Notes: generated from the letters alone by a model not told the origin. A stretch of 58,398 nucleotides of DNA from an uncultured Mycoplasmataceae bacterium (GCA_949282725.1 CASDPP010000005.1:1-58398), one strand, 5' to 3'. Positions 10,147 to 20,665 are shown, counted from the first letter of the stretch. A program made the numbers and translations.

Positions 10147-11026
10147 AAAAGCAATCGTAATAGACGGAAATTCCTTGATGTATCGTTCATTTTATGCAAC
10201 ATACAAACAGTTGGAATATTATAAAAAAAATAATATCCAACCAGTTAATGCTCTTAAATTAATGACATTAATTATTTTAAAACTAATTACTGAAAAATAT
10301 GATTATGCATTAATAGCTTTTGATCACGGAAAAAAAACTTTTAGAAATGATAAATATGAAGAATATAAAGCCGGAAGAAAACCAATGCCAGATGATTTAG
10401 TCGGACAAATTCCTTTAATTAAAGAAATGCTTATAACATTAGGTTTTAATGTAATGTCATTAGAAGGAATAGAAGCGGATGATCTAATAGGTAGTTTTTG
10501 TAAAAAAATGAACTCACTAAATGTTCATGTTTCAGTTTTTTCCTCAGATAAAGACTTATTACAATTAGTAAATGAATTAACAACAGTTAATTTATTTCAA
10601 ACAGGTGTTAAAGATCTAAAAATTTATAATTTAGCTAATTTTAAAGATAATTTTTATCAATTAGAACCAAAACAAATTCCTGAATTTAAAGCAATTGCAG
10701 GTGATTCATCAGATAATTTAAAAGGTGTAAAAGGTATCGGGATAAAAACAGCAATTAATTTATTAATTAAATATGGTTGCATAGAAAATATATATCGAAA
10801 TATGCACGAAATTTCTCAATCCATTGCTACAAAATTTAATCAATATCGTAAACAATGTTTTATGTGCAAAGAATTAGCAACATTACAAAAAAATATTTTC
10901 GATAATACCGATGAAAAAATTTTTTTAAAAAAGTCGGTTTCTTTTGATGATTTTATGAAATTAATACAAAAATATCATTTTAAAGGATTTGAAAAATATC
11001 TATCAAAAGAAATATTAATATATTAA
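10139..11026 (+). CDS. 5'-3' exonuclease (PolA N-terminal domain-like, stand-alone)
   Basis: 295 aa, corresponding to the N-terminal nuclease of DNA polymerase I without polymerase domains. Visible: VIDGNSLMYRSFYA at the N-terminus, EGIEADDLIG and FSSDKDLLQLV acidic metal-site motifs, and the H3TH element DSSDNLKGVKGIGIKTA. It removes RNA primers and flaps at Okazaki fragments. It overlaps the end of dnaE by 8 nt, so the replicative polymerase and primer-removal nuclease are co-expressed. Confidence 0.94.
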   Translation: MNKKAIVIDGNSLMYRSFYATYKQLEYYKKNNIQPVNALKLMTLIILKLITEKYDYALIAFDHGKKTFRNDKYEEYKAGRKPMPDDLVGQIPLIKEMLITLGFNVMSLEGIEADDLIGSFCKKMNSLNVHVSVFSSDKDLLQLVNELTTVNLFQTGVKDLKIYNLANFKDNFYQLEPKQIPEFKAIAGDSSDNLKGVKGIGIKTAINLLIKYGCIENIYRNMHEISQSIATKFNQYRKQCFMCKELATLQKNIFDNTDEKIFLKKSVSFDDFMKLIQKYHFKGFEKYLSKEILIY

Positions 11027-11038
11027 TATTTTAAGTGC

Positions 11039-11044
11039 TATACT
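11039..11044 (+). promoter_or_regulatory. -10 box upstream of lysS
   Basis: TATACT, 12 nt before the lysS ATG, in a 30-nt gap after the exonuclease gene. The expected 5' leader is about 5-6 nt. Confidence 0.45.
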
Positions 11045-11056
11045 AATAAATATATT

Positions 11057-12538
11057 ATGTCTAATGAAAAATTAAACGATCAACAATTGATCAGAAGAGA
11101 AAAATTAGAAAATTTAAAAAAAAATTATTATGATCCTTTTCAAATAACTAAATTTGAAAGAAATCATACTACTAAAACTTTTAAGGAAAAATATAGTTCA
11201 ATTGACAAAGAACAATTACATGATAACACTGATAAAATTTTTATTGCTGGTAGAGTTTTAGCCATTAGACAAATGTTTGGTGTCATTTCTGATTTTTATG
11301 GAAACATTCAATTTTATTTAAATAAAAAAGAGGTTTCAGAAGAAACGTTAAATCTATTTAAAAACTATTTAGATATTGGAGATATCATTGGTATTGAAGG
11401 AACACCAATGAAAACCAACACCAATGAATTAACTATTAGAATCAAGTCATTTAAAATTCTTTCTAAATCATTAACTCCTCTTCCTGAAAAATTTCATGGA
11501 CTACAAGATGAAGAAATTAGAGCAAGAAGACGTTATTTGGATTTAATAATGAATGAAGAATCAAAAAAAACATTTATTACAAGATCAAAAATTATTAATT
11601 TGATTAGAAATTTTTTAGATAAAAAAGATTTTATTGAAGTTGAAACTCCAATTCTTCAACCAATTTTAGGAGGAGCTGCTGCTAGACCGTTTAAAACTTT
11701 TCATAATACATTAGAAACAAATTTTTATTTAAGAATCGCAACAGAATTGCCATTAAAAAAACTTATTGTTGGTGGATTTGACAAAGTATATGAAATTGGT
11801 CGTATTTTTAGAAACGAAGGAATGGATACAACTCACAATCCTGAATTTACTTCAATTGAACTATATCAAGCATATGTTTCAATGTGAGAAATTATGTCTT
11901 TAACTGAAGAATTAATTAAATATATAGCTAAAGAATTAAATCTAGTTCAGATTCAATATAAAGGAGTAAATTTAGACTTCTCTAAACCATTTAATAAAAT
12001 AGATATGATTGAATTCATTAAGAAAGAATCGAATGTTGATTTTAATAAAATTCAATCTGATGAAGAAGCTATTGAAGTTGCAAAAAAACATAACATTGAA
12101 TTATTGCAACATGAAAAAAACAGAGGGCATATTATTAATAAATTTTTTGAAAAATATTGTGAAGAAAAATGTTTGCAACCAACATTTGTATACAACTATC
12201 CAATTGAAATTTCACCATTAGCTAAAAAAAATCCACAAGACACTAGAATGACAGAAAGATTTGAATTATTTATCTGTGGAAAAGAATTTGCAAATGCTTT
12301 TAGTGAACTAAATGATCCAATTGATCAAAAAAACAGATTTGAAAATCAATTAGAAGAAAGAAAATTAGGAAATGAAGAAGCCAACGAAATGGATACTGAT
12401 TACATTAATGCAATGGAATATGGATTACCACCTACAGGTGGAATGGGACTTGGAATTGATCGTCTAGTAATGCTATTTACTAATCAAGAATCAATTAGAA
12501 ATGTTCTTTTATTTCCACACATGAGAAAACAAAAATAG
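11057..12538 (+). CDS. lysS: Lysyl-tRNA synthetase (class II)
   Basis: 493 aa, full length. N-terminal OB-fold anticodon-binding domain (about 60-170), then the class II catalytic core: motif 1 region FIEVETPILQPILGGAAARPF, motif 2 FRNEGMDTTHNPEFTSIE, motif 3 GGMGLGIDRLVMLF with its Arg intact. One TGA at 11885-11887 is Trp. It charges tRNA-Lys in the cytoplasm. Only 2 nt separate its stop from the next ATG, so the AsnA-like and DUF2779 genes are probably expressed from the lysS promoter. Confidence 0.97.
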
Positions 12539-12540
12539 CA

Positions 12541-13461
12541 ATGAATAAAAATTTATTTTTTCCTAATGGGTATAAAACAAAGATAGATTTTCAAAATACA
12601 TTAAAATTTATTTCGGTATTTAATTTTGAATTATTTAAAGAACTATCAAATAAAAACGGATTTTATTGTTCTGATAATCTTTTTAGCAATTTAACAATTC
12701 ACCCAAATTTATATTCAAATATTTATCGAGACATTTCTTTTGATAATTTTAATTATGATGATATTTTTTCTATTAATAATTCACAAAATTATTTCATGAA
12801 AAAATATTTATTAAATAAAGAAAATTTAAAATTTAATTTAGCATTTACTTTTTCGAAAATGATAAACCGTGATGCAGAATTATCATTTAAAAATTCTATT
12901 TCAAGAGATGTTATTTATGTTGAAACAAGATATAAAAAGGATCAAAAAATTGAAAATATTGCAAATAATATTTTACAAACTATTAATATTGCAGCAAATA
13001 ACGCATTAAAAGCAATTAAGGATAAAAAAATTGTTAATTTTCAAATTAGTAAAATAGAGGATATTAGAAGATTAATTGATAAAAAATCTTTTTTACCAAA
13101 AAAAAATACAATACATTCTTTTATTAGAGAAAACCAATTTGTTTTATTAAAAAATTGTTCCAATAAATTTGTAGATCAATATGATGAATTAACAGAGCAA
13201 ATTAAAAAAAATGATAAAGATACTGAACGTTATGCATATTATGTTTATGATAATGTTTCTGAAGATATATTAAGAATTCTTTTAATTGATTTTAATTTTT
13301 ATGAAAATATAAATGAAGAAAAAACATTTTCAATAATTATTGAAACTTCTAACATCATTAAATTCTCATTAGAAAAATTTCACATTGCAGAAGTCACTTC
13401 ATCAGCATGAACAGAAGAATTTTACAATTTTTGTGAAAAGAATAAAATTGATATTCTTTAA
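12541..13461 (+). CDS. AsnA-like protein (aspartate-ammonia ligase fold) lacking catalytic residues
   Basis: 306 aa. By-eye alignment to aspartate-ammonia ligase (AsnA, a class II synthetase paralog) runs the whole length: SDNLFSNLTIHPNL against the AsnA PLFV..GLNDNL segment, RDISFD against RPVSFD, PKKNTIHSFIRENQFVLLK against the PKERENAIAKEKGAVFI region, YYVYDNVSEDILRILLIDF against LVWNPVLERAFELSSMGI, and the ending EKFHIAEVTSSAW against RKAHIGEVQVSVW. The conserved catalytic strings are gone: SLAKWKR reads SQNYFMKK, YVDQWDWE reads YVETRYKK, and GGGIGQSR reads IIETSNI (motif 3 Arg lost). The frame is intact with one TGA as Trp. Probably a retained pseudoenzyme; function unknown. It sits between lysS (2 nt) and the DUF2779 gene (5 nt). 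Confidence 0.6.
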
Positions 13462-13466
13462 TTTTT

Positions 13467-15398
13467 ATGAAGTACATTCGAAAATATGATTACATTAGAT
13501 ATTTCACAAGACCCAAAAGTCATTGGTTTATTTCAACAAAAAAAATTGAACAAAAAATAAAAAATAAAATTAATCATTTAACAAAAAAATATATTGAGGA
13601 TAATGATTCTGATTTAGAAGAAGAAGAAAAAGATTCTTATGAAATATATAAAGAAGAAATTGAAATAAAAAAATTTGAAGACTTAGATTTAAATGATCCA
13701 AAAGTTCTTGAGGGAAGAATTATTGATGAAAAGGCGAAAGAGTTTATTATTTCCCATAAAAATTGAAAAGGGTATGAATCAATTGATTTTTCAACTATAA
13801 AAGAAAATAATGAAGTCAAGTTTAAAAAAACTATAGATCTATTAAATAAAAAAGATAAAGTTATTTTATTTCAACCTGTTTTTATCTTAAAAAATAACAA
13901 ATTTAATGCAATAAATATACCTGATGTAATTATTAAAAACAACGATGAAATAACATTGATAGAGGTAAAAGCAACAACACTAAATAAAAAATATCATTAT
14001 TTAGATTTATTTTATCAATATCAAATAATCAATCATAGTTTATATCAAAATAATCTTAATAATTTATTTTTTTCTAATTTATATTTATGTTTTGTATATC
14101 CTGAGATATTAAATGAAGTTGGGAAAATAAGTTTTTATTTAAATAATAAAATTTATAAAGTTTTATGGTATTCAAAGGCTAACGACAAGACTAATTATTT
14201 TAAAAAAGTTAGTCAAAAACTTTCTTATATTAATGACTATGAATATTATGATTATTTAATAGATTTTATAAGTTCAGGTAAACTAAAAAACAATATTAGT
14301 CGTTTAGATTTTATTTCTAGTATTATCAAGAATGAAAGTAATCAATTTACTAAGATATTAACTGAACTTTATAATGCATTAAATAATTACAAAGAACAAG
14401 AATTAAATTTTTCTCCATGTCCTCAACTTAAAAAGGCAACTAATGGCGTAAAAGATATTGATTATTGATTATTATTAAAAGATTTATATTATTTTTCTAA
14501 TAAAGAACCTTTTTGTTTTTCAGGCAATTTATACCACTATAAAAAATTATTTGGTGAAGAAAAAACAAATCTATATTGAAAAAATACTTATTTTTCTTAT
14601 CAAAAAACATTAAAAGATAAATGAAATATTGATATTAATTATCACAATAATTTAGTTGGAAAAATCATAAATAGCAATACTAAAAAATTTCTTTCCAAAA
14701 TTAAAAAGAATATTGTCTATTTTGATTTTGAATCAATCAATTTAGCAATTAGAGTGATTCCTAATACTTCTTCTTTTTTTCAAGCAGTTAATCAAGTTTC
14801 AATAATAGTTGATGATGATTCAAACAGAGACTTATCAAAAGCTATAAATTTTGTAATAGATCCTATAAAAGGAATTTATAAAGAAAATTTAAAACAAATT
14901 GTAGATTATCTTTATCCAAATGATAATTTTAGTAATTATTCTTATATAGTTTATAACAAAACATTTGAGGTGTCTCGATTACGAGAATTTAGTGATATTA
15001 TTAATGAACAAAAATACACCAACAAAGTAAATAAAATAATTAGTAATATTATTGATATTGCTGAACTATTTACTATTAATAAAGATGAAAAATCTAATTA
15101 TATAGTTTTACAAAAACTTTATGGATATTATTCTATTAAAAAAGTCTTACCTCTAATTGAAGTTTATGATTCTTTATCATATAAAGAATCTAAGTGCAAA
15201 AACTATAAGACGGAATTAAATATTTCCAATGGTACACAAGCGCAAAAAATGTCTACATTAAGATTTTTTAAAATGATTGATGATAAAAAATGAGTTCATG
15301 TTGAACAAGATTTAAAAAAATATTGTGAAAATGATGTAAGAGCAATGATTGCAATTTATAAATTTGTTACTAAATCCATAAACAACCAATTAAAATAA
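13467..15398 (+). CDS. DUF2779-type protein: PD-(D/E)XK nuclease fused to DEDD-type exonuclease
   Basis: 643 aa, several TGA codons read as Trp. The N-terminal half has a Cas4/PD-(D/E)XK core: a Glu in EGRIIDEKAKEFI (about residue 89), then IPDVIIKNNDEITLIEVKAT (about 151-170) supplying Asp and the ExK pair. The C-terminal half matches DUF2779: DxE in IVYFDFESI (about 417), NKTFE as the middle motif and YCENDVRAMIAIY as the closing YxxxD-type motif of a DEDD (RNase H-fold) exonuclease. Substrate and pathway are not established for the family; DNA or RNA processing is inferred. Coupled closely (5 nt) to the AsnA-like gene. Confidence 0.75.
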
Positions 15399-15409
15399 AA
15401 ATATTTATT

Positions 15410-15415
15410 TATAAT
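15410..15415 (+). promoter_or_regulatory. -10 box 7 nt before the Ald-like gene
   Basis: TATAAT, then exactly 7 nt, then ATG 15423. Same geometry as at nrnA and pta, predicting a leaderless mRNA. Confidence 0.6.
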
Positions 15416-15422
15416 AATATTT

Positions 15423-16517
15423 ATGAAAGTGCTTTTTTTAAAGTCATTAAAGAAAAAAGATCCATTATTAATTAAACCAGAATCTATTTCTCAATTAACA
15501 AAAAACAACATTGATGTTTATATCGAAACTAAATATGGTTCATCTTTTAATATATTAGATAAAGATTATGAACTGTCAGGTGCAAAAATTGTTAATCCAA
15601 AAGAAATTTTACAAAAAATTGATATTGTTTTTGTGTATGATGAAATAAGTTCTAGTATTTTTAAACTTTTGAACACTAAAACTATTATTTATTCTTTCCT
15701 TAGCCAAATTAATAATTCTAAAATGCTTTATAAAATTTCTAAAAGAAATTTATCTTTAATTTGTGCATCTTTAATTAATAATTCAACATTTTCTATAATT
15801 GAAAAAATGAAAGGTATTTTTTCATATTATTTAGCTGGATATTTTCTTTCTAACCTTAATCCAAAAGCACAAGGAAAAATAATTGGTGCATTTGACGAAA
15901 ATGACACTAATGTATTAATTGTAGGTTCATCTTCTGCTGCCATTTCAGCAGCAAATCAATTTTTACAAAATGGTTGCTATGTAAAGATTTATTCACATGA
16001 TTTAAATTTAAATAAGACTGAAATCAATTCTTTGAAAAACAAACACACAAACAATTTAACTGTTGTACAATATGACTTTGAAAAAATTTACAAAGATCTA
16101 CCAAACATTGATGTTTTGATATTAACAGCTGATTCAGCAGAAAAACCATCAACAAGTGTTTTGAATGAAAAAATGATGTCTAAAATGAAAATTGGTTCGA
16201 TTGTATTAGACTTATGTTCTGAATATGGTTTTGGTTCTTCTTTTCAAAAAAAACCATCTTCTTTTAACAAGCCAAATATCTATTCTGAAGGAATTACATA
16301 TTTTAATGTTAAAGATATAACTCGTTTATATTCTAAAACAGCAAGCAATATTATTTCAAATATTGTAATTCAAGATTTAAACATCTTATCTAAAGATAAA
16401 TCTAATAAGAATAAACAAATTAATTCTGGTTATTTAATTTATGAAGGCAAAATAACAAACGAGGTGTTTGCTAAAACACATGAAATTAAATCAACAAAAA
16501 TAGATAAAATTGATTAA
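15423..16517 (+). CDS. Alanine dehydrogenase/PntA-like protein with lost catalytic and NAD motifs
   Basis: 364 aa, the length of alanine dehydrogenase (about 370). The framework aligns by eye end to end: KPESISQLTKNNIDVYI and AKIVNPKEI, TIIYSFLSQINN, NVLIVGSSSAAISAANQFL, MKIGSIVLDLCSEYG, and the C-terminal YEGKITNEVFAKTHEI resembling the Ald ending. The working residues are gone: the substrate Arg of the NEFRVA-type motif is Leu, the Lys of KVKEP is replaced (VFVYDE), the His of FLHLA is replaced (FLSQI), and the Rossmann GxGxxG is GSSSAA. The frame has no TGA and no disruption. It therefore looks like a conserved non-enzymatic paralog; role unknown. Monocistronic, leaderless, converging on rpmB with a 4-nt overlap. 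Confidence 0.6.
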   Translation: MKVLFLKSLKKKDPLLIKPESISQLTKNNIDVYIETKYGSSFNILDKDYELSGAKIVNPKEILQKIDIVFVYDEISSSIFKLLNTKTIIYSFLSQINNSKMLYKISKRNLSLICASLINNSTFSIIEKMKGIFSYYLAGYFLSNLNPKAQGKIIGAFDENDTNVLIVGSSSAAISAANQFLQNGCYVKIYSHDLNLNKTEINSLKNKHTNNLTVVQYDFEKIYKDLPNIDVLILTADSAEKPSTSVLNEKMMSKMKIGSIVLDLCSEYGFGSSFQKKPSSFNKPNIYSEGITYFNVKDITRLYSKTASNIISNIVIQDLNILSKDKSNKNKQINSGYLIYEGKITNEVFAKTHEIKSTKIDKID

Positions 16518-16524
16518 ATTTTAT
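16504..16524. terminator. Bidirectional hairpin at the Ald-like / rpmB junction
   Basis: ATAAAATT (16504-16511) pairs with AATTTTAT (16517-16524); the 5-nt loop carries the rpmB stop and most of the Ald-like stop. T-rich sequence follows on the plus strand. Confidence 0.55.
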
Positions 16525-16705
16525 TATTTTTCTTTAGTGTTTTTAATGTTCTAGCAGAAACTTTAACTTTAACTTTTCTGTTTCCTTTTTTAATAGTTAC
16601 AGTTTGTAAATTTAAATTTCATCTACGTCTTGAATGATTCAATGCGTGACTTCTTGTATTTCCAGTAATTGGTCCTTTTTTTGTAATTTGATCTCTTTTA
16701 GCCAT
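16514..16705 (-). CDS. rpmB: 50S ribosomal protein L28
   Basis: 63 aa on the minus strand, one TGA read as Trp. Reads MAKRDQITKKGPITGNTRSH and continues with NHSRRRWNLNLQTV, the typical L28 core, then a basic tail. It is a large-subunit protein of the 70S ribosome. It stands alone, diverging from topA across 98 nt; the nearest minus-strand TATAAT is at 16731-16736, 25 nt from the ATG. Its 3' end overlaps the converging gene by 4 nt. Confidence 0.93.
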
Positions 16706-16773
16706 AAAGATTGAAATATTAATAAAATTAATTATATTTATATATAAATATAACATAAAAGTATCATAAAGTA

Positions 16774-16779
16774 TATAAT
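16774..16779 (+). promoter_or_regulatory. -10 box upstream of topA
   Basis: TATAAT 24 nt before the topA ATG, in the 98-nt divergent region with rpmB. Expected leader about 17 nt without an obvious Shine-Dalgarno. Confidence 0.5.
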
Positions 16780-16803
16780 TTTTTATTTATAATACAAAAC
16801 ATC

Positions 16804-18909
16804 ATGGCCAAAAACTTATTAATTATTGAATCTCCTAATAAAATAGAAACAATAAAAAAATACCTTAAAGGAATGGATTTTGAAATTATAGCAACCGTAG
16901 GTCATATTAGGGATTTAACAAGTAGAGGAATGGGATTTAATGAAAAAACAATCGAACCATACTGAATTGTTCCAACAAAAAAACCAAAAGGAAAAAATGA
17001 TCGTCCTAAACATGAAATCATTTCTGATATAAAAGAAGCAGCTAGTAAAGCTGACAAAATATATTTAGCTACTGACCCAGATCGTGAAGGTGAAGCAATT
17101 GCTTGACATGTTTATGAAATTCTTCCAAAAACAGAACAAGAAAAATGTTTAAGAATTACATTTAATGAAATTACCAAGGATGCTATTTTTGAAGCGTTAA
17201 AAAAACCAAGAAAAATTGATTTATTATGAGTTCAATCACAATTTGCAAGAAGAATAATTGACCGTTTAGTCGGTTATAAATTATCTAAGTTAATTAAAAA
17301 AAAATTAAAAGCAAAATCTGCCGGAAGAGTTCAAACAGTAGCACTAAAATTTATTTATGATCGTGAAAAAGAAATTGAAAAATTTAAAAGTGCAAAATGA
17401 TGGACAGTAGATGCAAATTTAGATGACAATATTACATTAATATTGAGAGAAGTAAATTCTAACATAAAAGATTTAAACTATAAAAAAATTAATGATGACG
17501 TTCATGGAACAGGAATAGATTTTAAAGACGAACAATCGGCAACTCTTGTTAAAAACAATTTAGATCCAGATAATTTTGAAGTATATGCAATAGATGATCC
17601 AAAAATAATTACATCTAATCCAAAAGATCCGTATAAAACATCAACAATGCAACAAGATGCAATTAATAAATTAGGTTGAAATGTTCAAAGAGTTTCAATA
17701 GTATCACAAAGTTTATATGAAGGTGTTAAGTTTAAAAATGGTGAAACTGTAGCGTTAATTTCATATCCAAGAACCGATAGTGTTCGTGTTTCAGATTATT
17801 TTGTAAAAAAAGTTTCTAAATACATTATTGAAAATTTTGGTGAAAAATATTATTTTGAAAGAGAATTTAAAAATTCTATAAAAGCAGAAAAAAACATACA
17901 AGATGCACACGAAGCAATTAGAGTTATTGATCCTTTTATTAAACCGGAATCAATTAAAAAATTTGTCACTGTTGATCAATACAAATTATATAAATTAATT
18001 TGATGCAGAACTATTGCTGCTTTTATGGCTCCTGCAAAATACGAAAACACTATTGTTAGATTAATTAATAATAAAAATAAGTTCTACACATACAATAGGA
18101 AAATAATTTTTGATGGTTATCGTAAAGTTTATAGTGAAGTAGGAAATGAAATCACTACAAACAAATTAAGTTTAAGTAGAATTAAAATCGGTAAAATTTT
18201 TAAAGCAAAAGAAATTAATGTTACTGAACACGAATCACAACCACCAGCGAGATATACACAAGCTACATTAATTAAAGCGTTAGATGAAGCAGGGGTAGGA
18301 AGACCATCTACATATCGTACTATGGCAGATATGGCTATTAAAAGAGGATATGCGTCATTAGAGAACAAATCTTATCATATCTTACCAATTGGTTGCAATG
18401 TTATTGAAGAATTACAAATATTTTTTCCATACATTGTAGATGTTCAATTTACAAAAGAAATGGAAGAACATTTAGATTTAATTGCTGAAAAAGAAGAAAA
18501 TTGAAAAGAATGAATTAAAGATGACTTTTCTCCTAAGTTTAGCAAAGATTTAGATAAAGCTAAAGAAAAAATGAAAAATGTTAAACCAGAAAAAGTTGGT
18601 AGAAAATGTCCTAAATGCAATCGTGATTTAATTTACCGATACTCAAAGAAGAATGGGAAACAATTTATAGGATGTTCAGGATTCCCTGACTGTAAATATT
18701 GTGAATTTCCTAATTCATCTATTATTAAATTAGATCGTAAATGTCCTAAATGTGGACATGATTTAATTGAAAGAACATCAAAATGAAATAGAAAATTTAT
18801 AGGATGTTCTAATTATCCTAAATGTCATTATATCGAAAATATTCCTCAACCAAAAAAGGAAGATAAAAATAAAAATTTGAATATTAAACCAGATGAGACT
18901 AGTGAATAA
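16804..18909 (+). CDS. topA: DNA topoisomerase I
   Basis: 701 aa. Toprim domain at the N-terminus ([17 protein letters not shown], later [12 protein letters not shown]), core with the active-site Tyr at about residue 321 (SYPRTDSVR), the EAHEAIR-type segment [12 protein letters not shown], and [22 protein letters not shown]. Two C-terminal zinc ribbons follow, CPKCNRDLI...CSGFPDC and CPKCGHDLI...CSNYPKC. It relaxes negative supercoils. TGA codons occur throughout as Trp. Monocistronic by position, with its own -10 box and a 105-nt gap to trxA. Confidence 0.96.
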
Positions 18910-18989
18910 ATAATATTAAAATTGAAAAAGTTTCTCATGGTAAAAAAACAAAAATAGATTATCAAACTAATATTATTATCAAATCCAAA

Positions 18990-18995
18990 TATAAT
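18990..18995 (+). promoter_or_regulatory. -10 box and Shine-Dalgarno of trxA
   Basis: TATAAT at 18990-18995 with AGAGG at 19002-19006 and ATG at 19015. The 105-nt gap after topA also holds a start-less open stretch of about 33 codons (IEKVSHGKKTKIDYQ in one frame), probably chance. Confidence 0.5.
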
Positions 18996-19014
18996 AATAA
19001 TAGAGGTATTTAAT

Positions 19015-19317
19015 ATGTTGCATATTGAAATAAATGAAAAAAATTTTGAAGAAACTGTATCTAAAGGCTTAGTTCTAATAGATTTTTATGCCACTTGATG
19101 TGGACCATGCAAAATGTTATCAGCTGAATTAAATAAGATCGACACAAACGATTTTAAAATTGGTAAAGTAAATGTTGATGAACAACAAGGGATTGCAATG
19201 AGATATCGTGTGCAATCTGTTCCTACTTTAATTTTATTTAAAGATGGAAAAGAAATTGATAAAAAAGTTGGATTTATTCCTGCTGATCAATTAATTAAAT
19301 GAGTTAAATCTCATTAA
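19015..19317 (+). CDS. trxA: Thioredoxin
   Basis: 100 aa, standard size. Active site ATWCGPCK with Cys29 and Cys32, followed by VNVDEQQGIAMRYRVQSVPT containing the cis-proline, and LILFKDGKEIDKKVGF. Cytoplasmic disulfide reductase. Two TGA codons are Trp, one being the active-site Trp itself (19099-19101). It converges on rpe with a 14-nt overlap inside a long hairpin. Confidence 0.96.
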
Positions 19318-19323
19318 TTAATT
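19289..19323. terminator. Bidirectional 14-bp hairpin at the trxA / rpe junction
   Basis: AATTAATT-(bulged A)-AATGAG pairs with CTCATT-AATTAATT around a 6-nt loop (19304-19309) that contains the rpe stop codon. It lies entirely within the two coding ends. Confidence 0.65.
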
Positions 19324-19960
19324 TTAAAATTTCTTTTTTGTTTTCTTGTTTCATAAAGAAAGAACCGCTTACAAAGTTGTCTACAAATTTGTAAGTTTTT
19401 TTAATTATCTCTAAATTTACTCCACCATCTAATTGAATAATAAGTTTTGTTTTTTTCTTTTTTTTAAGTTCAGAAACATATTTTAAATTTTTCAAGGTTG
19501 CTTCTTCAATAAATTTTTGTCCCCCAAATCCCGGTTCAACACCCATGATTGTGATAATATCTGATAATTCTATTAAATCTTCATATTTTTTATGATTTGT
19601 ATAAGGCTTAATTGCTACACCGGCTAATATTTTATGAGATTTAATAAATGTTAATATTTCTTTTGCTTCTTGTTTTGAAACAGCTTCTGGATGAAATGTA
19701 ATAGCATATATGCTTTTATATTTGATAAATCTTTTAATTCAGTTTAAAGGATCTTTTACCATAAAATGAACAGAACAACTTAAATTATTAGATTTAATTA
19801 AGTCTAATCATTCTGTATCAAAGGCTGTATTAGGAACAAAAATATTATCCATTACATCATAATGGATAGATTTAAGTCCTAATTGTTTAATTTCACGAAT
19901 TTGTAAATCTATTTTTTTTAGATCAAAAGCTAGAAGAGATGGTTCTAATTCTTTTTTCAT
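19304..19960 (-). CDS. rpe: Ribulose-phosphate 3-epimerase
   Basis: 218 aa, normal length, two TGA as Trp. TIM-barrel enzyme of the pentose phosphate pathway interconverting ribulose-5-P and xylulose-5-P. Metal ligands are all seen: His/Asp in IHYDVMD, His in VHFMVKDP and Asp in IQLDGGV; the phosphate-binding MGVEPGFGGQKF is intact. The usual VMDGHFVPN loop reads VMDNIFVPN. Its ATG overlaps the stop of ktrA by one base (TAATG), so the two form a minus-strand operon. Confidence 0.94.
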
Positions 19961-20634
19961 TATGAGAAATCAACATTTAAATAATTAATAATTTTTTTTG
20001 CAGATTTACTTTTAGTAATAAAAGTAACTACATCACCATTTTTTAATTCAGTATCTTTAGTAGGCGGGAAGATAACTTCACCTTGTCTTTGAATTAACAT
20101 GATAGTGGCATCATAGTTAGTATTTAATTTTAATTTAAATAATGGTTTATTAACAATTGCATCATTATTAATTACAATTCTAATTCAACTAAAATCACTA
20201 CCAATAGACATAATATCTACACCAATGTTGAATAGTGCTTGTAAGGCAATTTTTCTACCAATTTCAATATCAGGAATAACAATTCTTGGAATACCCATTG
20301 TTTTTAAAATACGTTTGTGAACAACGTTTTTTGCTTTAGCAATAATATCTTTAATACCTATTTCTCTTAGTGCTGCACAAATTGAAATAGAATCTTCAAC
20401 AGAACTTATTGCTACAATTACTGTTCTTGTATTTTGAATTCCGGTTTCAATAAGAGCATCAACATTTGAAGCATCACAAACAAAAGCAATATCAAATTTT
20501 TTTGAAGCTGCTTCAATTAATTTTGGATCTTTATCAATGACCATAACGTTTTGACCAGATTCCATTAAGTTTCTTGCAACTTCATTACCAAATCTTCCAA
20601 GTCCAATTACACAATATTGTTTATTTTTTGTCAT
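19960..20634 (-). CDS. ktrA: Potassium uptake regulatory subunit KtrA (RCK domain)
   Basis: 224 aa, one TGA as Trp. RCK_N Rossmann domain: CVIGLGRFGNEVARNL, then VIDKDPKLIEAA and the conserved acid of the nucleotide pocket; RCK_C domain in the last 75 residues (PPTKDTELKNGDVVTFI). It gates the KtrB channel in response to ATP/ADP and possibly c-di-AMP, on the cytoplasmic face. It is transcribed divergently from ktrB across 72 nt, so channel and gate are expressed from neighbouring promoters. The nearest minus-strand -10-like sequence is TATAAC, 14 nt from the ATG. Confidence 0.93.
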
Positions 20635-20665
20635 AGATTTTAGTTTATGTTATATATTAATATAT

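Noticed and set aside
18910-19014. Start-less open stretch of about 33 codons after topA
   Set aside because: No start codon, no family resemblance, and it contains the trxA promoter; likely chance in AT-rich DNA.
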